The position numbers and the translations under genes were made by a program. Shown here piece after piece: positions 54,649 through 62,545 of a DNA stretch of 64,000 nt (the stretch's first letter is position 1; each line of letters opens with the position of its first letter). Origin of the DNA: Algihabitans sp965233705 (GTDB taxonomy: Bacteria; Pseudomonadota; Alphaproteobacteria; Kiloniellales; DSM-21159); contig CBDDTF010000003.1 of NCBI GenBank assembly GCA_965233705.1, positions 558,001-622,000 on the forward strand. Direction: 5' to 3'. The notes under the pieces are model-generated. The model worked only from the letters and a program-made list of their open reading frames with translations, had not been told where the DNA came from and searched no databases.

Positions 54649-55209
54649 CTACTCGGCGGCCTGCAGGCGCTCTCCGGTCAACATCTCGGCGACGCTATCG
54701 CAAAAGGCCGGGATGTCGCCAGGATTGCGGCTGGTGATGAGATTGCCGTCGACCACCACCTGCTCGTCGACCCAGTCGGCACCGGCGTTGATCATGTCGG
54801 TACGGATCGAGGGGTAGGAAGTGGCCCGCCGGCCGCGCAACAGGTCGGCTTCCACCAGCATCCAGGGGCCGTGGCAGATCGCGGCGACCGGCTTGCCGGC
54901 CCGGTCGAAGGCCCGCACCAGTGCGACGGCCTCGGGCTTGGTCCGCAGGATGTCGGGATTGATCTGCCCGCCCGGCAGGACCAGGGCATCGTAGCCCTCC
55001 GCCCGGGCCGTGCCGAGCTGCACGTCGACCGCCACGGACTCGTCCCAGTCGGTATGCTTCCAGCTCCGGATCTCGCCCTCTTCGGGGGAGACGACGTGCA
55101 CCTCGGCGCCCGCCGCCCTGAAGGCCTTGAGCGGATCGAAGAGCTCCGACTTCTCGAAGCCGTTGGTGGCCAGAATCGCGATTTTCTTCCCGGTGAGGTC
55201 GGCTGCCAT
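54649..55209 (-). CDS. PfpI/DJ-1 family protein (YhbO/YajL-type)
   Basis: This is a 186-residue protein of the DJ-1/PfpI superfamily. The nucleophilic Cys112 and His113 lie in AAICHGPWML, and the conserved Glu20 in GFEKSEL. The order LTGKKIAILATNGFEKSELFDPLKAFRAAG is standard. Family members have been described as stress-related deglycases, glyoxalases or peptidases; those activities are debated. It may be general-stress-induced. It is separated from the upstream ECF gene by an 18-bp-stem hairpin. Confidence 0.92.
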   Translation of the reverse strand: MAADLTGKKIAILATNGFEKSELFDPLKAFRAAGAEVHVVSPEEGEIRSWKHTDWDESVAVDVQLGTARAEGYDALVLPGGQINPDILRTKPEAVALVRAFDRAGKPVAAICHGPWMLVEADLLRGRRATSYPSIRTDMINAGADWVDEQVVVDGNLITSRNPGDIPAFCDSVAEMLTGERLQAAE

Positions 55210-55251
55210 CAGCGTCCTCCTCAGTCAGTTTGTGTGAAATGGTCACCCTAT

Positions 55252-55297
55252 GAAACGACCGGCGGCGGGGTCCGTTCCTGGACCCCGCCGCCGGTCG
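55252..55297 (-). terminator. Hairpin terminator after the ECF sigma gene
   Basis: A perfect 18-bp stem (55256-55273 with 55280-55297; loop GTTCCT) lies about 50 bp after the sigma-factor stop on the - strand. It is followed there by only TTT, so termination may be partial. Confidence 0.65.
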
Positions 55298-55345
55298 CCT
55301 GCGCCGCAGCGTCGCACCGCCGGGTGCGCTCCGCGCGGTGCCGTG

Positions 55346-55897
55346 TCAATTCCTCTCGAAACTCGGCGCGCTCTCCGTCATGGCGCCGAGCAGCGCCTCG
55401 TCCCCGGCTTCCGGGGCGACCGTCTCCAGGGCCTCGCGCAGCGCTTCACGGGCCCGCGAGAGGCGCGAGCGCACCGTGCCGACGGCGACCTCGAGGACGT
55501 CGGCGGCGTCCTGGTAGGCCATGCCCTCCACCACGACCAGCAGCAGGATCTCGCGGTGTTCCTCGGACAGGCCGTCGAGCGCGTCCGAGAGCTCGCGGAG
55601 CTGCACGCTGTCGAATTGGTTGCCCACCGTGGGCGGGCCGGGGTTCTCCGGGGTCACTTCGCAGGACTGCGGCCGGCGCTGCGCCTTCCGCACGTTGCTG
55701 ACATGCAGGTTGTGCATCATGGTGAAGAGCCAGGCCCGCATGTTGGTGCCCGGCTGCCAGAGATCGATCTTCTCCAGGGCGCGCGCCAGGCAGTCCTGCA
55801 CCAGGTCGTCGGCACGGTCGGCATCGCCGGCCAGATAGCGTGCATAACGCCGGAGTCTGGGGATCTCTGCCTCGATCAAGTCGATACGGTCGGTCAT
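55346..55897 (-). CDS. ECF-type RNA polymerase sigma factor
   Basis: This is a 183-residue sigma factor with region 2 (RADDLVQDCLARALEKIDLWQPGTNMRAWLFTMMHNL) and region 4 (LSEEHREILLLVVVEGMAYQDAADVLEVAVGTVRSRLSRAREALRE). No zinc anti-sigma gene is adjacent. A GGAAC on the - strand at 55987-55991, 90 bp upstream, resembles an ECF -35 element, but the expected -10 at the right spacing is poor. Its regulon is unknown. It shares the region with the PfpI gene and the small protein at 54261. The group (for example EcfG or another ECF class) is not decided. Confidence 0.92.
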   Translation of the reverse strand: MTDRIDLIEAEIPRLRRYARYLAGDADRADDLVQDCLARALEKIDLWQPGTNMRAWLFTMMHNLHVSNVRKAQRRPQSCEVTPENPGPPTVGNQFDSVQLRELSDALDGLSEEHREILLLVVVEGMAYQDAADVLEVAVGTVRSRLSRAREALREALETVAPEAGDEALLGAMTESAPSFERN

Positions 55898-55994
55898 ATC
55901 CCCTGAATCCTCTCCTTCTCAGGCAGTCCCGCAAGTCTGAAATCGCGGCACCGGGCTTATGCGGGGAAGCCGGTTCGGTGCCTGACGTTCCCCA

Positions 55995-56230
55995 CATGGT
56001 GAGCATGGGGCGGTGCGTAAACAATAAAAAAATGACCATGACCAGAAATAGTCATAACCGTTTTGACCGAGTTTCGATTGGCGAAATTAACTTAAGATAA
56101 TTTTTCTATGTCCACGTACGGACATTTTGGGGTCGAGCTTCGAGAAATCTGGCTCATTACATATTTAAAGAGCCGTTAAACTGTCAAGTGAAGCCGGAAT
56201 ATTGTTTAAATACAGATCGAGTCTGGTGGG
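55995..56230. other. AT-rich island upstream of the ECF sigma gene
   Basis: This stretch is far richer in A and T than anything else in the window (for example ACAATAAAAAAATGACC and TTAACTTAAGATAATTTTT). It holds inverted repeats: TGTCC-ACGTAC-GGACA at 56109-56124 and GGCTC-N14-GAGCC at 56151-56174. TTGACC at 56063 and several promoter-like AT boxes are visible, none with a good partner. No gene is supported. It may be a promoter or protein-binding region, or foreign DNA. Confidence 0.6.
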
Positions 56231-56681
56231 GAGCGCGGGGGCGCGAGGGAGATCCGGAGGTTGTACGCCCGCCGGCCGGCTCGCCTTCATTTGACAGCGT
56301 CTTGGCGCCGCGCCGTGCCGGGGCGGGCGGTCTCTTTCTTCTCTTGAGCTGTCGTGGAAGAGACTTGCGCACCGGGCGCGCCACGCCGCGGCATGGCGCG
56401 CTCTGCGTTCCGCGTGACTCGTCTTGGCCAGCCGTCGGGTCGGACGGGCGCGCGTTGCCTTTGTTGATCGAGAGCGGGGCCTGTCCGGTCGGCGGCCGCC
56501 TTTCAGGCCGCCTCCCAGGGCGCCTTTCAGGGCGCCTTTCAGGGAGCGGGCGAGCGGAACCGGCTGACGGGCCGAACGGCGCTTGCAAGGGACACCGCGC
56601 CCGCCCCGCGGGGGCGCAGTCGGCGGACACGGCGATCGCGGCGGCGCGCAGATCACGCTTCGGGCGCCGGCGAGCGGCGGC
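56231..56681. other. GC-rich gene-free stretch with a 12-bp tandem repeat
   Basis: I see no supported gene here. A frame of 242 codons on the + strand from 56188 is open, but it reads as low-complexity Arg/Gly/Ala and runs antisense through the real gene at 56682. Four 12-bp units of (C/G)CGCCTTTCAGG lie at 56496-56543 (the second has CTCCCA). Confidence 0.6.
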
Positions 56682-56975
56682 TCAGGGAGACGGCGAGCGC
56701 TCCTTGGTCGCGTCCGCACTGTTGTCCGCCTGCTGCGGCAGGTGGCGGCGCGGCGTGAAGACCAGCAGGATCAGCCAGCCGAGCCCGGCGGCTAGGCCGA
56801 GGAAGAGCAGGGGCGGCGCGACCACGGCAATGGGAAAGCCGTCGACCTTGCCGGCCAAGTCGAAGGGGTCGGCAAGGCCGATGATGACCGCGATCACGAG
56901 GGTCAGAGCCACGTAGCCGCGGAACACCCAGCGGCGCCAGGTGGTGCGCGCCTTGGCCACGGTCTTTTCCGTCAT
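56682..56975 (-). CDS. Small two-helix membrane protein of unknown function
   Basis: This is a 97-residue protein. The ATG at 56975 has an AAGGAGG ribosome-binding site just upstream. Two membrane helices are predicted at about 19-36 (YVALTLVIAVIIGLADPF) and 50-72 (VVAPPLLFLGLAAGLGWLILLV), with a basic, then hydrophilic C-terminus (TPRRHLPQQADNSADATKERSPSP). No family was recognised. It lies between an ECF regulatory region and the transsulfuration genes, and a 13-bp tandem repeat array starts 56 bp upstream of its start. Confidence 0.7.
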   Translation of the reverse strand: MTEKTVAKARTTWRRWVFRGYVALTLVIAVIIGLADPFDLAGKVDGFPIAVVAPPLLFLGLAAGLGWLILLVFTPRRHLPQQADNSADATKERSPSP

Positions 56976-57030
56976 GGCGACCTCCTTGGAGGCGTTGATC
57001 GGGACCCGAGTCAACGCTTCGGCGGATCGC

Positions 57031-57095
57031 CGTGTTCCCCCGCCGCGTTCCCCCGCCGTGTTCCCCCGCCGTGTTCCCCCGTCGCGTTCCCCCGG
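57031..57095. repeat. Tandem repeat, five copies of a 13-bp unit
   Basis: CG(T/C)GTTCCCCCG(C/T/G) is repeated five times in a row, upstream of the small membrane protein and next to the end of the gene at 57124. The unit is not a multiple of three. The position, near the start of the membrane protein gene, means copy changes could affect its upstream sequence. Confidence 0.9.
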
Positions 57096-57123
57096 CGCGC
57101 GCGCCGGTGGGGGCGGAGCGGGG

Positions 57124-58293
57124 TCAGGCCAGCGCCTGGTGCAGATCGGCCAGCAGGTCGTCGGTGCCCTCGACCCCGACCGACAGGCGCACCAGCCCGT
57201 CGTCGATGCCCAGCGCGGCGCGGGTGTCCGCGGGGATCGAAGCGTGGGTCATGATCGCCGGGTGCTCGACCAGGCTCTCGACGCCGCCCAGGGATTCCGC
57301 CAGGGCGAAGACCTCGACCCGCTCAAGGAAGCGGCGGGCGGCCGCCAGACCGCCCTCCAGCACGGCGGTCACCATGCCCCCGCCGGCCGCCATCTGGCGC
57401 CGGGCCAGGGCCTGCTGCGGATGGCTCGCCAGGCCGGGGTAGGCGACGCGGGCGACGGCCGGGTGCGCCTCCAAGGCCTCGGCGACCGCCTGGGCGTTGG
57501 CGCAGTGGCGCTCCATGCGCAGGTGCAGGGTCTTCAGGCCGCGCAGCGCCAGGAAGGACTCGAAGGGGCCCTGGACGCCGCCGACGGCGTTCTGCAGGTA
57601 GCCCAGGCGCTCGGCCAGCTCGCCGGCCTCGCGGGCCACCAGCACGCCGCCGACCAGGTCGCTGTGGCCGCCCAGGTACTTGGTCGCCGAGTGCATGACC
57701 AGGTCGATGCCCAGCTCCAGGGGGCGCTGCACCCAGGGGCTGGCGAAGGTGTTATCGGCGACGGAGATCAGGCCGTGCGCGCGGGCGCGGCGCGCCAGCG
57801 CCTCCAGGTCGACCAGCTTGAGCAGCGGATTGGTCGGCGTCTCGATCCAGACCATGCGGGTGTTCGGCCGCACCGCCGCCTCGAAGGCCTCCGGGTCGCT
57901 CAGGTCGACGAAGCTGAACGCCAGGCCGGCCGAGCGGCGGCGCACGTTCTCGAACAGGCGGTAGGTGCCGCCGTAGACGTCGTCCATCACGATCACGTGA
58001 TCGCCGCTGTCGAGCAGCTCCAGCGCCGTCGCGGTGGCGGCCATGCCGCTGGCGAAGGCGAAGCCGGCCGCGCCGCCCTCCAGGTCGGCGATGCAGCGCT
58101 CGTAGGCCATGCGGGTCGGGTTCTGGCTGCGCGAATACTCGTAGCCCTTGTGGACCCCCGGGCTGTCCTGCACGTAGGTGCTGGTGGCGTAGATCGGCGT
58201 CATGATCGCGCCGGTCGTGGGGTCGGGCGCCTGGCCGGCATGGATCGCGCGGGTGTCGAAGCTGGCGCGGTTGGGCTTGGAGCTGTCGGGCAT
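57124..58293 (-). CDS. Cystathionine gamma-lyase/synthase family PLP enzyme
   Basis: This is a 389-residue PLP-dependent enzyme of the Cys/Met metabolism family. The catalytic Lys205 is in MHSATKYLGGHSDLVGG, and the active-site segments YEYSRSQNPTR (50-61) and GMAATATALELL are intact. It stands next to cystathionine beta-synthase, which favours cystathionine gamma-lyase (reverse transsulfuration: cystathionine to cysteine). A metB-type synthase is the alternative. The frame is open to a TTG 30 bases upstream, but the ATG at 58293 is the more likely start. It is probably cotranscribed with the upstream beta-synthase gene (93 bp gap). Confidence 0.9.
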   Translation of the reverse strand: MPDSSKPNRASFDTRAIHAGQAPDPTTGAIMTPIYATSTYVQDSPGVHKGYEYSRSQNPTRMAYERCIADLEGGAAGFAFASGMAATATALELLDSGDHVIVMDDVYGGTYRLFENVRRRSAGLAFSFVDLSDPEAFEAAVRPNTRMVWIETPTNPLLKLVDLEALARRARAHGLISVADNTFASPWVQRPLELGIDLVMHSATKYLGGHSDLVGGVLVAREAGELAERLGYLQNAVGGVQGPFESFLALRGLKTLHLRMERHCANAQAVAEALEAHPAVARVAYPGLASHPQQALARRQMAAGGGMVTAVLEGGLAAARRFLERVEVFALAESLGGVESLVEHPAIMTHASIPADTRAALGIDDGLVRLSVGVEGTDDLLADLHQALA

Positions 58294-58386
58294 CGGGCGG
58301 TTCGGTCCTTCAAGTCGCGTCAAGCTGTGGCGGCGGGGCCGGGTCGCTGGGGTCTCACGGCCCGGCAGCCTCGCGGCACTGCGGCC

Positions 58387-59808
58387 TTACGGCATCTGCC
58401 GGCGCAGGTGGTTGAGCAGGTCGATGCGGGTGATCAGGCCGAAGAAGCGCGCGCCCTCGGCCACGATCGCCACGTGGTCGCGGCCGAAGATGGCCAGCAG
58501 CTCGTCCAGGCTGGCCTCGGGCGGCAGCGTCTCGATCTTCTCGGTCATGGCGCTGCGCACGGGATCGGCGAAGCGGCCGCGGTCGGCGTAGACCCGCAGC
58601 AGGATGTCGCTCTCGTCGACGATGCCGACCGGCCGGCCCGCCTCGTCCAGGACCGGAAGCTGGGAGACGTCGTAGAGCTTCATGCGCCCCAGCGCCTGGG
58701 CCAGCGTGTCCTCCGGCGCCGCGGTGACCGTGGCGAACTCGCTGTGCTTGCGGGCGATCAGGTCGCGCAGGTCGCCGCTGCGCGGCTCGTCCAGGAAGCC
58801 CTGATCGCGCATCCAGAAGTCGTTGTACATCTTGGAGAGGTACTTGTTGCCGCTGTCGCAGACGAAGGTGACGACGCGCTTGGGCGTGCTCTGCGCGCGG
58901 CAGTAGCGCAAAGCCGCGGCCAGCAGCGTGCCGGAGGAGGAACCGGCCAGAATGCCCTCGGCGCGCAGCAGCTCGCGCGCGGCCAGCAGCGCCTCCTTGT
59001 CGGGCACGGCATAGGCCTGGCGCACCCGGCTGAAGTCGGCGATCGGCGGCACGAAGTCCTCGCCGATGCCCTCGACGATCCAGCTCCCGACCTCGTCGGA
59101 GACCGCGCCGGTGCGCACGTAGTCCGCCAGGATCGAGCCCTCGGGGTCGGCCAGCACCATCTCGGCCTCGGGTGCGGCTTCGGCGAAGTAGCGCGACAGT
59201 CCGGTGATCGTGCCGGCCGAGCCGACGCCGCAGACCACCGCGTCGACCCGCCCGTCCATCTGGCGGTAGATCTCCGGGCCGGTGGTGGTCTCGTGGGCCA
59301 GGGGGTTGGCGGGATTGCCGAACTGGTTGACGAACCAGCCGCCTTCCTCGGCGGCGATGCGCTCGGCCATGTCCTGGTAGTACTCCGGGTGGCCCTTGCC
59401 GACGTCGGAGCGGGTCAGCCGCACCTCGGCGCCGAGCGCCTTGAGGTGGAAGATCTTCTCCTGCGCCATCTTGTCGGGCACCACGATGATCAGGCGGTAG
59501 CCCTTCTGCGCGGCGACGATGGCCAGGCCGAGGCCGGTGTTGCCGGCGGTGGCCTCGACGATGGTGCCGCCGGGCTTTAGCTGGCCGTCCCGCTCGGCCG
59601 CCTCGATCATCGAGCGGCCGATGCGGTCCTTGATCGAGCCGCCGGGATTCTGGCTCTCCAGCTTGAGGAACAGGGTGCAGGGACCGGTGTCGAGGTTGTT
59701 CACCCGCACCAGCGGCGTGTTGCCGATCATCTCCAGGGCGGAGCCGAAGACGGGGGCCGGCGCGGCCGACGCCGGCGTGGCGGTCGAGGGGGAGGCGGAA
59801 GCGGTCAT
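58387..59808 (-). CDS. Cystathionine beta-synthase with C-terminal CBS domains
   Basis: This is a 473-residue PLP enzyme that condenses serine with homocysteine to cystathionine. PLP Lys60 lies in NPGGSIKDRIG and the phosphate loop TAGNTGLG follows near 82. The C-terminal 120 residues form two CBS domains (FATVTAAPEDTLAQALGRMKLYDVSQLP ... DHVAIVAEGARFFGLITRIDLL). CBS domains are usual in cystathionine beta-synthase and can bind adenosyl ligands. The plain cysteine-synthase alternative lacks them. The ATG at 59808 is chosen. The open frame runs further upstream with no similarity. The ribosome-binding site is weak. Confidence 0.92.
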   Translation of the reverse strand: MTASASPSTATPASAAPAPVFGSALEMIGNTPLVRVNNLDTGPCTLFLKLESQNPGGSIKDRIGRSMIEAAERDGQLKPGGTIVEATAGNTGLGLAIVAAQKGYRLIIVVPDKMAQEKIFHLKALGAEVRLTRSDVGKGHPEYYQDMAERIAAEEGGWFVNQFGNPANPLAHETTTGPEIYRQMDGRVDAVVCGVGSAGTITGLSRYFAEAAPEAEMVLADPEGSILADYVRTGAVSDEVGSWIVEGIGEDFVPPIADFSRVRQAYAVPDKEALLAARELLRAEGILAGSSSGTLLAAALRYCRAQSTPKRVVTFVCDSGNKYLSKMYNDFWMRDQGFLDEPRSGDLRDLIARKHSEFATVTAAPEDTLAQALGRMKLYDVSQLPVLDEAGRPVGIVDESDILLRVYADRGRFADPVRSAMTEKIETLPPEASLDELLAIFGRDHVAIVAEGARFFGLITRIDLLNHLRRQMP

Positions 59809-60067
59809 GGCGAAGAGACTCTGAAGTGGGCAGGCGGTGGCAGGCGCCAGCATGGGGGCGCCGGGCGGCGGGGGCAAGGTGGCACGGCTTGGCAGCCGGC
59901 ACACCTCTCGTGAAGGGGCGGGCGCCGGTCGCGGGGGCGGGCGAGGTCCGCTCGCCCTGTTATCGCGACGCGCCGGCGCCATATTGGTCGGGCGAAGGGG
60001 CGAGAGCCAAGGGCGCCGGGCGCCGGGCTCGACGCGGACCACGAAGCGGAGACGGGCGAAGAACGGC

Positions 60068-62452
60068 ATGCGCAAACGGCTACGCTGGGCGGTGAAGTGG
60101 ATCGGCGGGGGGCTGGCGGGCCTGGTGGCGCTGGTCCTGCTGGGGCTGGCCGGCGGGTGGCTGTGGCTGCAAGGCTCGCTGCCGCGCACCGACGGCGAGG
60201 TGCTGGTCGGCAGCCCGCAGGCGCCGGCGGAGATCCTGCGCGATGCCGACGGGCTGGTGACGATCCGCGCCGAGAGCTGGAACGACGCCTACTTCGCCCT
60301 GGGTTATGCCCATGCGCAGGACCGCCTGGTGCAGATGGAGATGCTTCGGCGGGTCGGCACCGGCCGCCTGTCCGAGGTCGCCGGCGCCATGACGCTCGAC
60401 TTCGACCGGCTGATGCGCGCGCTGGACCTGGCCGGCGCCGCGCGGCGGAGCTGGCGGACCCTGGGACCCGAGCTGCGGCGCGCCCTGGAGGTCTATGCCG
60501 AGGGCGTCAACGCCTATCTCGAGACCCACGAGGGGCCCTGGCCGCCGGAGTTCCTGTTGGCCGGCGCGCCGGAGCGCTGGGAGCCCTGGCACTCGCTGCT
60601 CTGGGGCAAGCTGATGGCCCTGCGCCTGTCCGGCAACTGGCGCGAGGAGCTGGACAACGCGCGCCTGATCGAGGCGGTCGGGCGCGACGCGCTGGGCGAT
60701 CTCTTCCCCGACCTGGCGCCGGAGGCGGCGACCCTGTCCGGGGCCGGGATCGGCCGGCTGTCGAGCCTGCTGGAGGCGCTGCCGCGCGAGGCCGGTCTGG
60801 GCGCCAGCAACGTCTGGGCGGTGGCCGGCGCGCGCACCGCCAGCGGCAAGCCGGTGCTGGCCAACGACCCGCACCTGGGGCTGCAGGTGCCGGCCACCTG
60901 GTACCTGGCGCGGCTGGAGACGCCCGAGGGCGTGCTGGCCGGCGCCACCTCGCCCGGGGTGCCGCTGATGATCCTGGGCCACAACGGGCGCGCCGCCTGG
61001 GGCTTCACCACCACCCACAGCGACGTCCAGGACCTGGTGGTCGAGACGCTCGATCCCGCCGACCCCGGCCGCTACCTGACGCCGGAAGGCTCGCGGCCCT
61101 TCGAAACCCGCGAGGAGACCATCGCGGTGCGCTTCGGCGCCGACGTGACCGAGACCTTTCGCGCCACCCGCCACGGCCCGGTGGTCTCCGACGCCGACGC
61201 CGCGGCCGGCGCGGCGGCGGGCGCGGGCAGGGTGCTGGCGCTGGCCTGGCCCTTCCTGCGGGCGCCGGACACCTCGCCCGAGGCGCTTTATCGCCTGAAC
61301 TTCGCCCGCACCTGGGAGGAGTTCACCGCCGCCATGCGGCTGTGGACCGGGCCGCAGCAGAACATCTTCTGGGCCAATACCGAGGGGACCATCGGCTTCT
61401 ACGCGCCGGCGCTGGTGCCGCTGCGCGAGGGCTACGACGGCAGCCTGCCGGTCGACGGTGCGTCCCGCGCGCGGCTCTGGTCGGGGACGATCCCCTTCGC
61501 CGAGCTGCCGCACGCTCGCGACCCCGAGGCCGGGGTGCTGATCAACGCCAACAACCGCATCGCCGGGCCCGCCTATCCCTACCGCCTGGCGACCCGCTTC
61601 GAGCCGCCCTACCGGGCGCAACGCATCGCCGAGGTGCTCGACGCCGAGCGCCCGCACACGCCGGCGGCGAGCTGGGCGCTGCAGCGCGACCGCCTCTCGC
61701 TGATGGCGCGCGAGCTGGTGCCGCTGCTGACTGCCGGCTTACCGGGCGAGGGCACGCCGAGCCAGCCCAGCCGCGCGGGCGCGGCGCTGGCGCTGCTGCG
61801 CGACTGGGACTTCGTGATGGCGGCGGACCGGCCGCAGCCGCTGTTGCTCTACGCCTGGCTGCGCGAGCTCAACGCCGTGATCTTCGCCGACGAGCTGGGG
61901 GCCGAGGCCTATGCCGGCTACGCCGCCTGGAACCCGGCCGGCATCGCCCGCGCCCTGACGGCGGCGCCGGCGTGGTGCGACAACGTCGACACGGCGGCGG
62001 TCGAGGACTGCCGCTGGGCGCGCCAGGCCGGCCTCGACCGCGCCCTGGCCTGGCTCGAGCGGCTGGGGGCCGAGGGCGCGCCGGCGGAGCTGGCCTGGGG
62101 CGACTGGCACGTGGCGCGCCTGCAGCACCTGCTGCTCGGCCGGGTGCCGCTGCTGGGCCAGGCCTACCGCACGCGCTTTCCCATCGGCGGCGGCAACTAC
62201 ACGGTCCAGCGCGCCACCCCCTCCTGGGGCGAGGAGACGCCGCTGCGCATGGTGCACGGCGCCGGTTTGCGCGCGGTCTACGACCTCGCCGACCTGGAGC
62301 AGTCGCGCTTCGTCATCACCAGCGGCCAGTCGGGCAACCCCTTCTCGCCGCACTTCCTCGACCTGGCGCCGCGCTGGCGCGACGGCGGCTATGTAAAACT
62401 GGTCGGCGACGCGCAAGCCGCCGGTGGGCGCCTGGTGCTTCGTCCGCGTTGA
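60068..62452 (+). CDS. Penicillin acylase family (Ntn-hydrolase) protein
   Basis: This is a 794-residue Ntn hydrolase expected to be exported and self-cleaved. The ATG at 60068 (MRKRLRWAVKWIGGG) gives an N-terminal membrane segment (about residues 14-35). The cleavage site is before Ser247 in GASNVWAV, giving an alpha chain of about 240 residues and a beta chain of about 545. The conserved GHNGRAAWGFTTTHSDVQDL lies in the beta chain. Members hydrolyse amides such as penicillin G, cephalosporins or acyl-homoserine lactones; the substrate is not readable here. No quorum-sensing genes are nearby. Confidence 0.9.
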   Translation: MRKRLRWAVKWIGGGLAGLVALVLLGLAGGWLWLQGSLPRTDGEVLVGSPQAPAEILRDADGLVTIRAESWNDAYFALGYAHAQDRLVQMEMLRRVGTGRLSEVAGAMTLDFDRLMRALDLAGAARRSWRTLGPELRRALEVYAEGVNAYLETHEGPWPPEFLLAGAPERWEPWHSLLWGKLMALRLSGNWREELDNARLIEAVGRDALGDLFPDLAPEAATLSGAGIGRLSSLLEALPREAGLGASNVWAVAGARTASGKPVLANDPHLGLQVPATWYLARLETPEGVLAGATSPGVPLMILGHNGRAAWGFTTTHSDVQDLVVETLDPADPGRYLTPEGSRPFETREETIAVRFGADVTETFRATRHGPVVSDADAAAGAAAGAGRVLALAWPFLRAPDTSPEALYRLNFARTWEEFTAAMRLWTGPQQNIFWANTEGTIGFYAPALVPLREGYDGSLPVDGASRARLWSGTIPFAELPHARDPEAGVLINANNRIAGPAYPYRLATRFEPPYRAQRIAEVLDAERPHTPAASWALQRDRLSLMARELVPLLTAGLPGEGTPSQPSRAGAALALLRDWDFVMAADRPQPLLLYAWLRELNAVIFADELGAEAYAGYAAWNPAGIARALTAAPAWCDNVDTAAVEDCRWARQAGLDRALAWLERLGAEGAPAELAWGDWHVARLQHLLLGRVPLLGQAYRTRFPIGGGNYTVQRATPSWGEETPLRMVHGAGLRAVYDLADLEQSRFVITSGQSGNPFSPHFLDLAPRWRDGGYVKLVGDAQAAGGRLVLRPR

Positions 62453-62545
62453 GGCGGCGGGCGCCGAGATTCGATGCATCGCATTTCGGAGTCGGGGCAC
62501 TAGACTGCGGCGCCGAGGACGACGGCGGTAGCGGAGGCGAGGAGC

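Noticed and set aside
56188..56916. A 242-codon + strand frame downstream of the AT-rich island
   Set aside because: Composition is low-complexity Arg/Gly/Ala, there is no ribosome-binding site or similarity, and it is antisense to the membrane-protein gene at 56682, which has a good ribosome-binding site.
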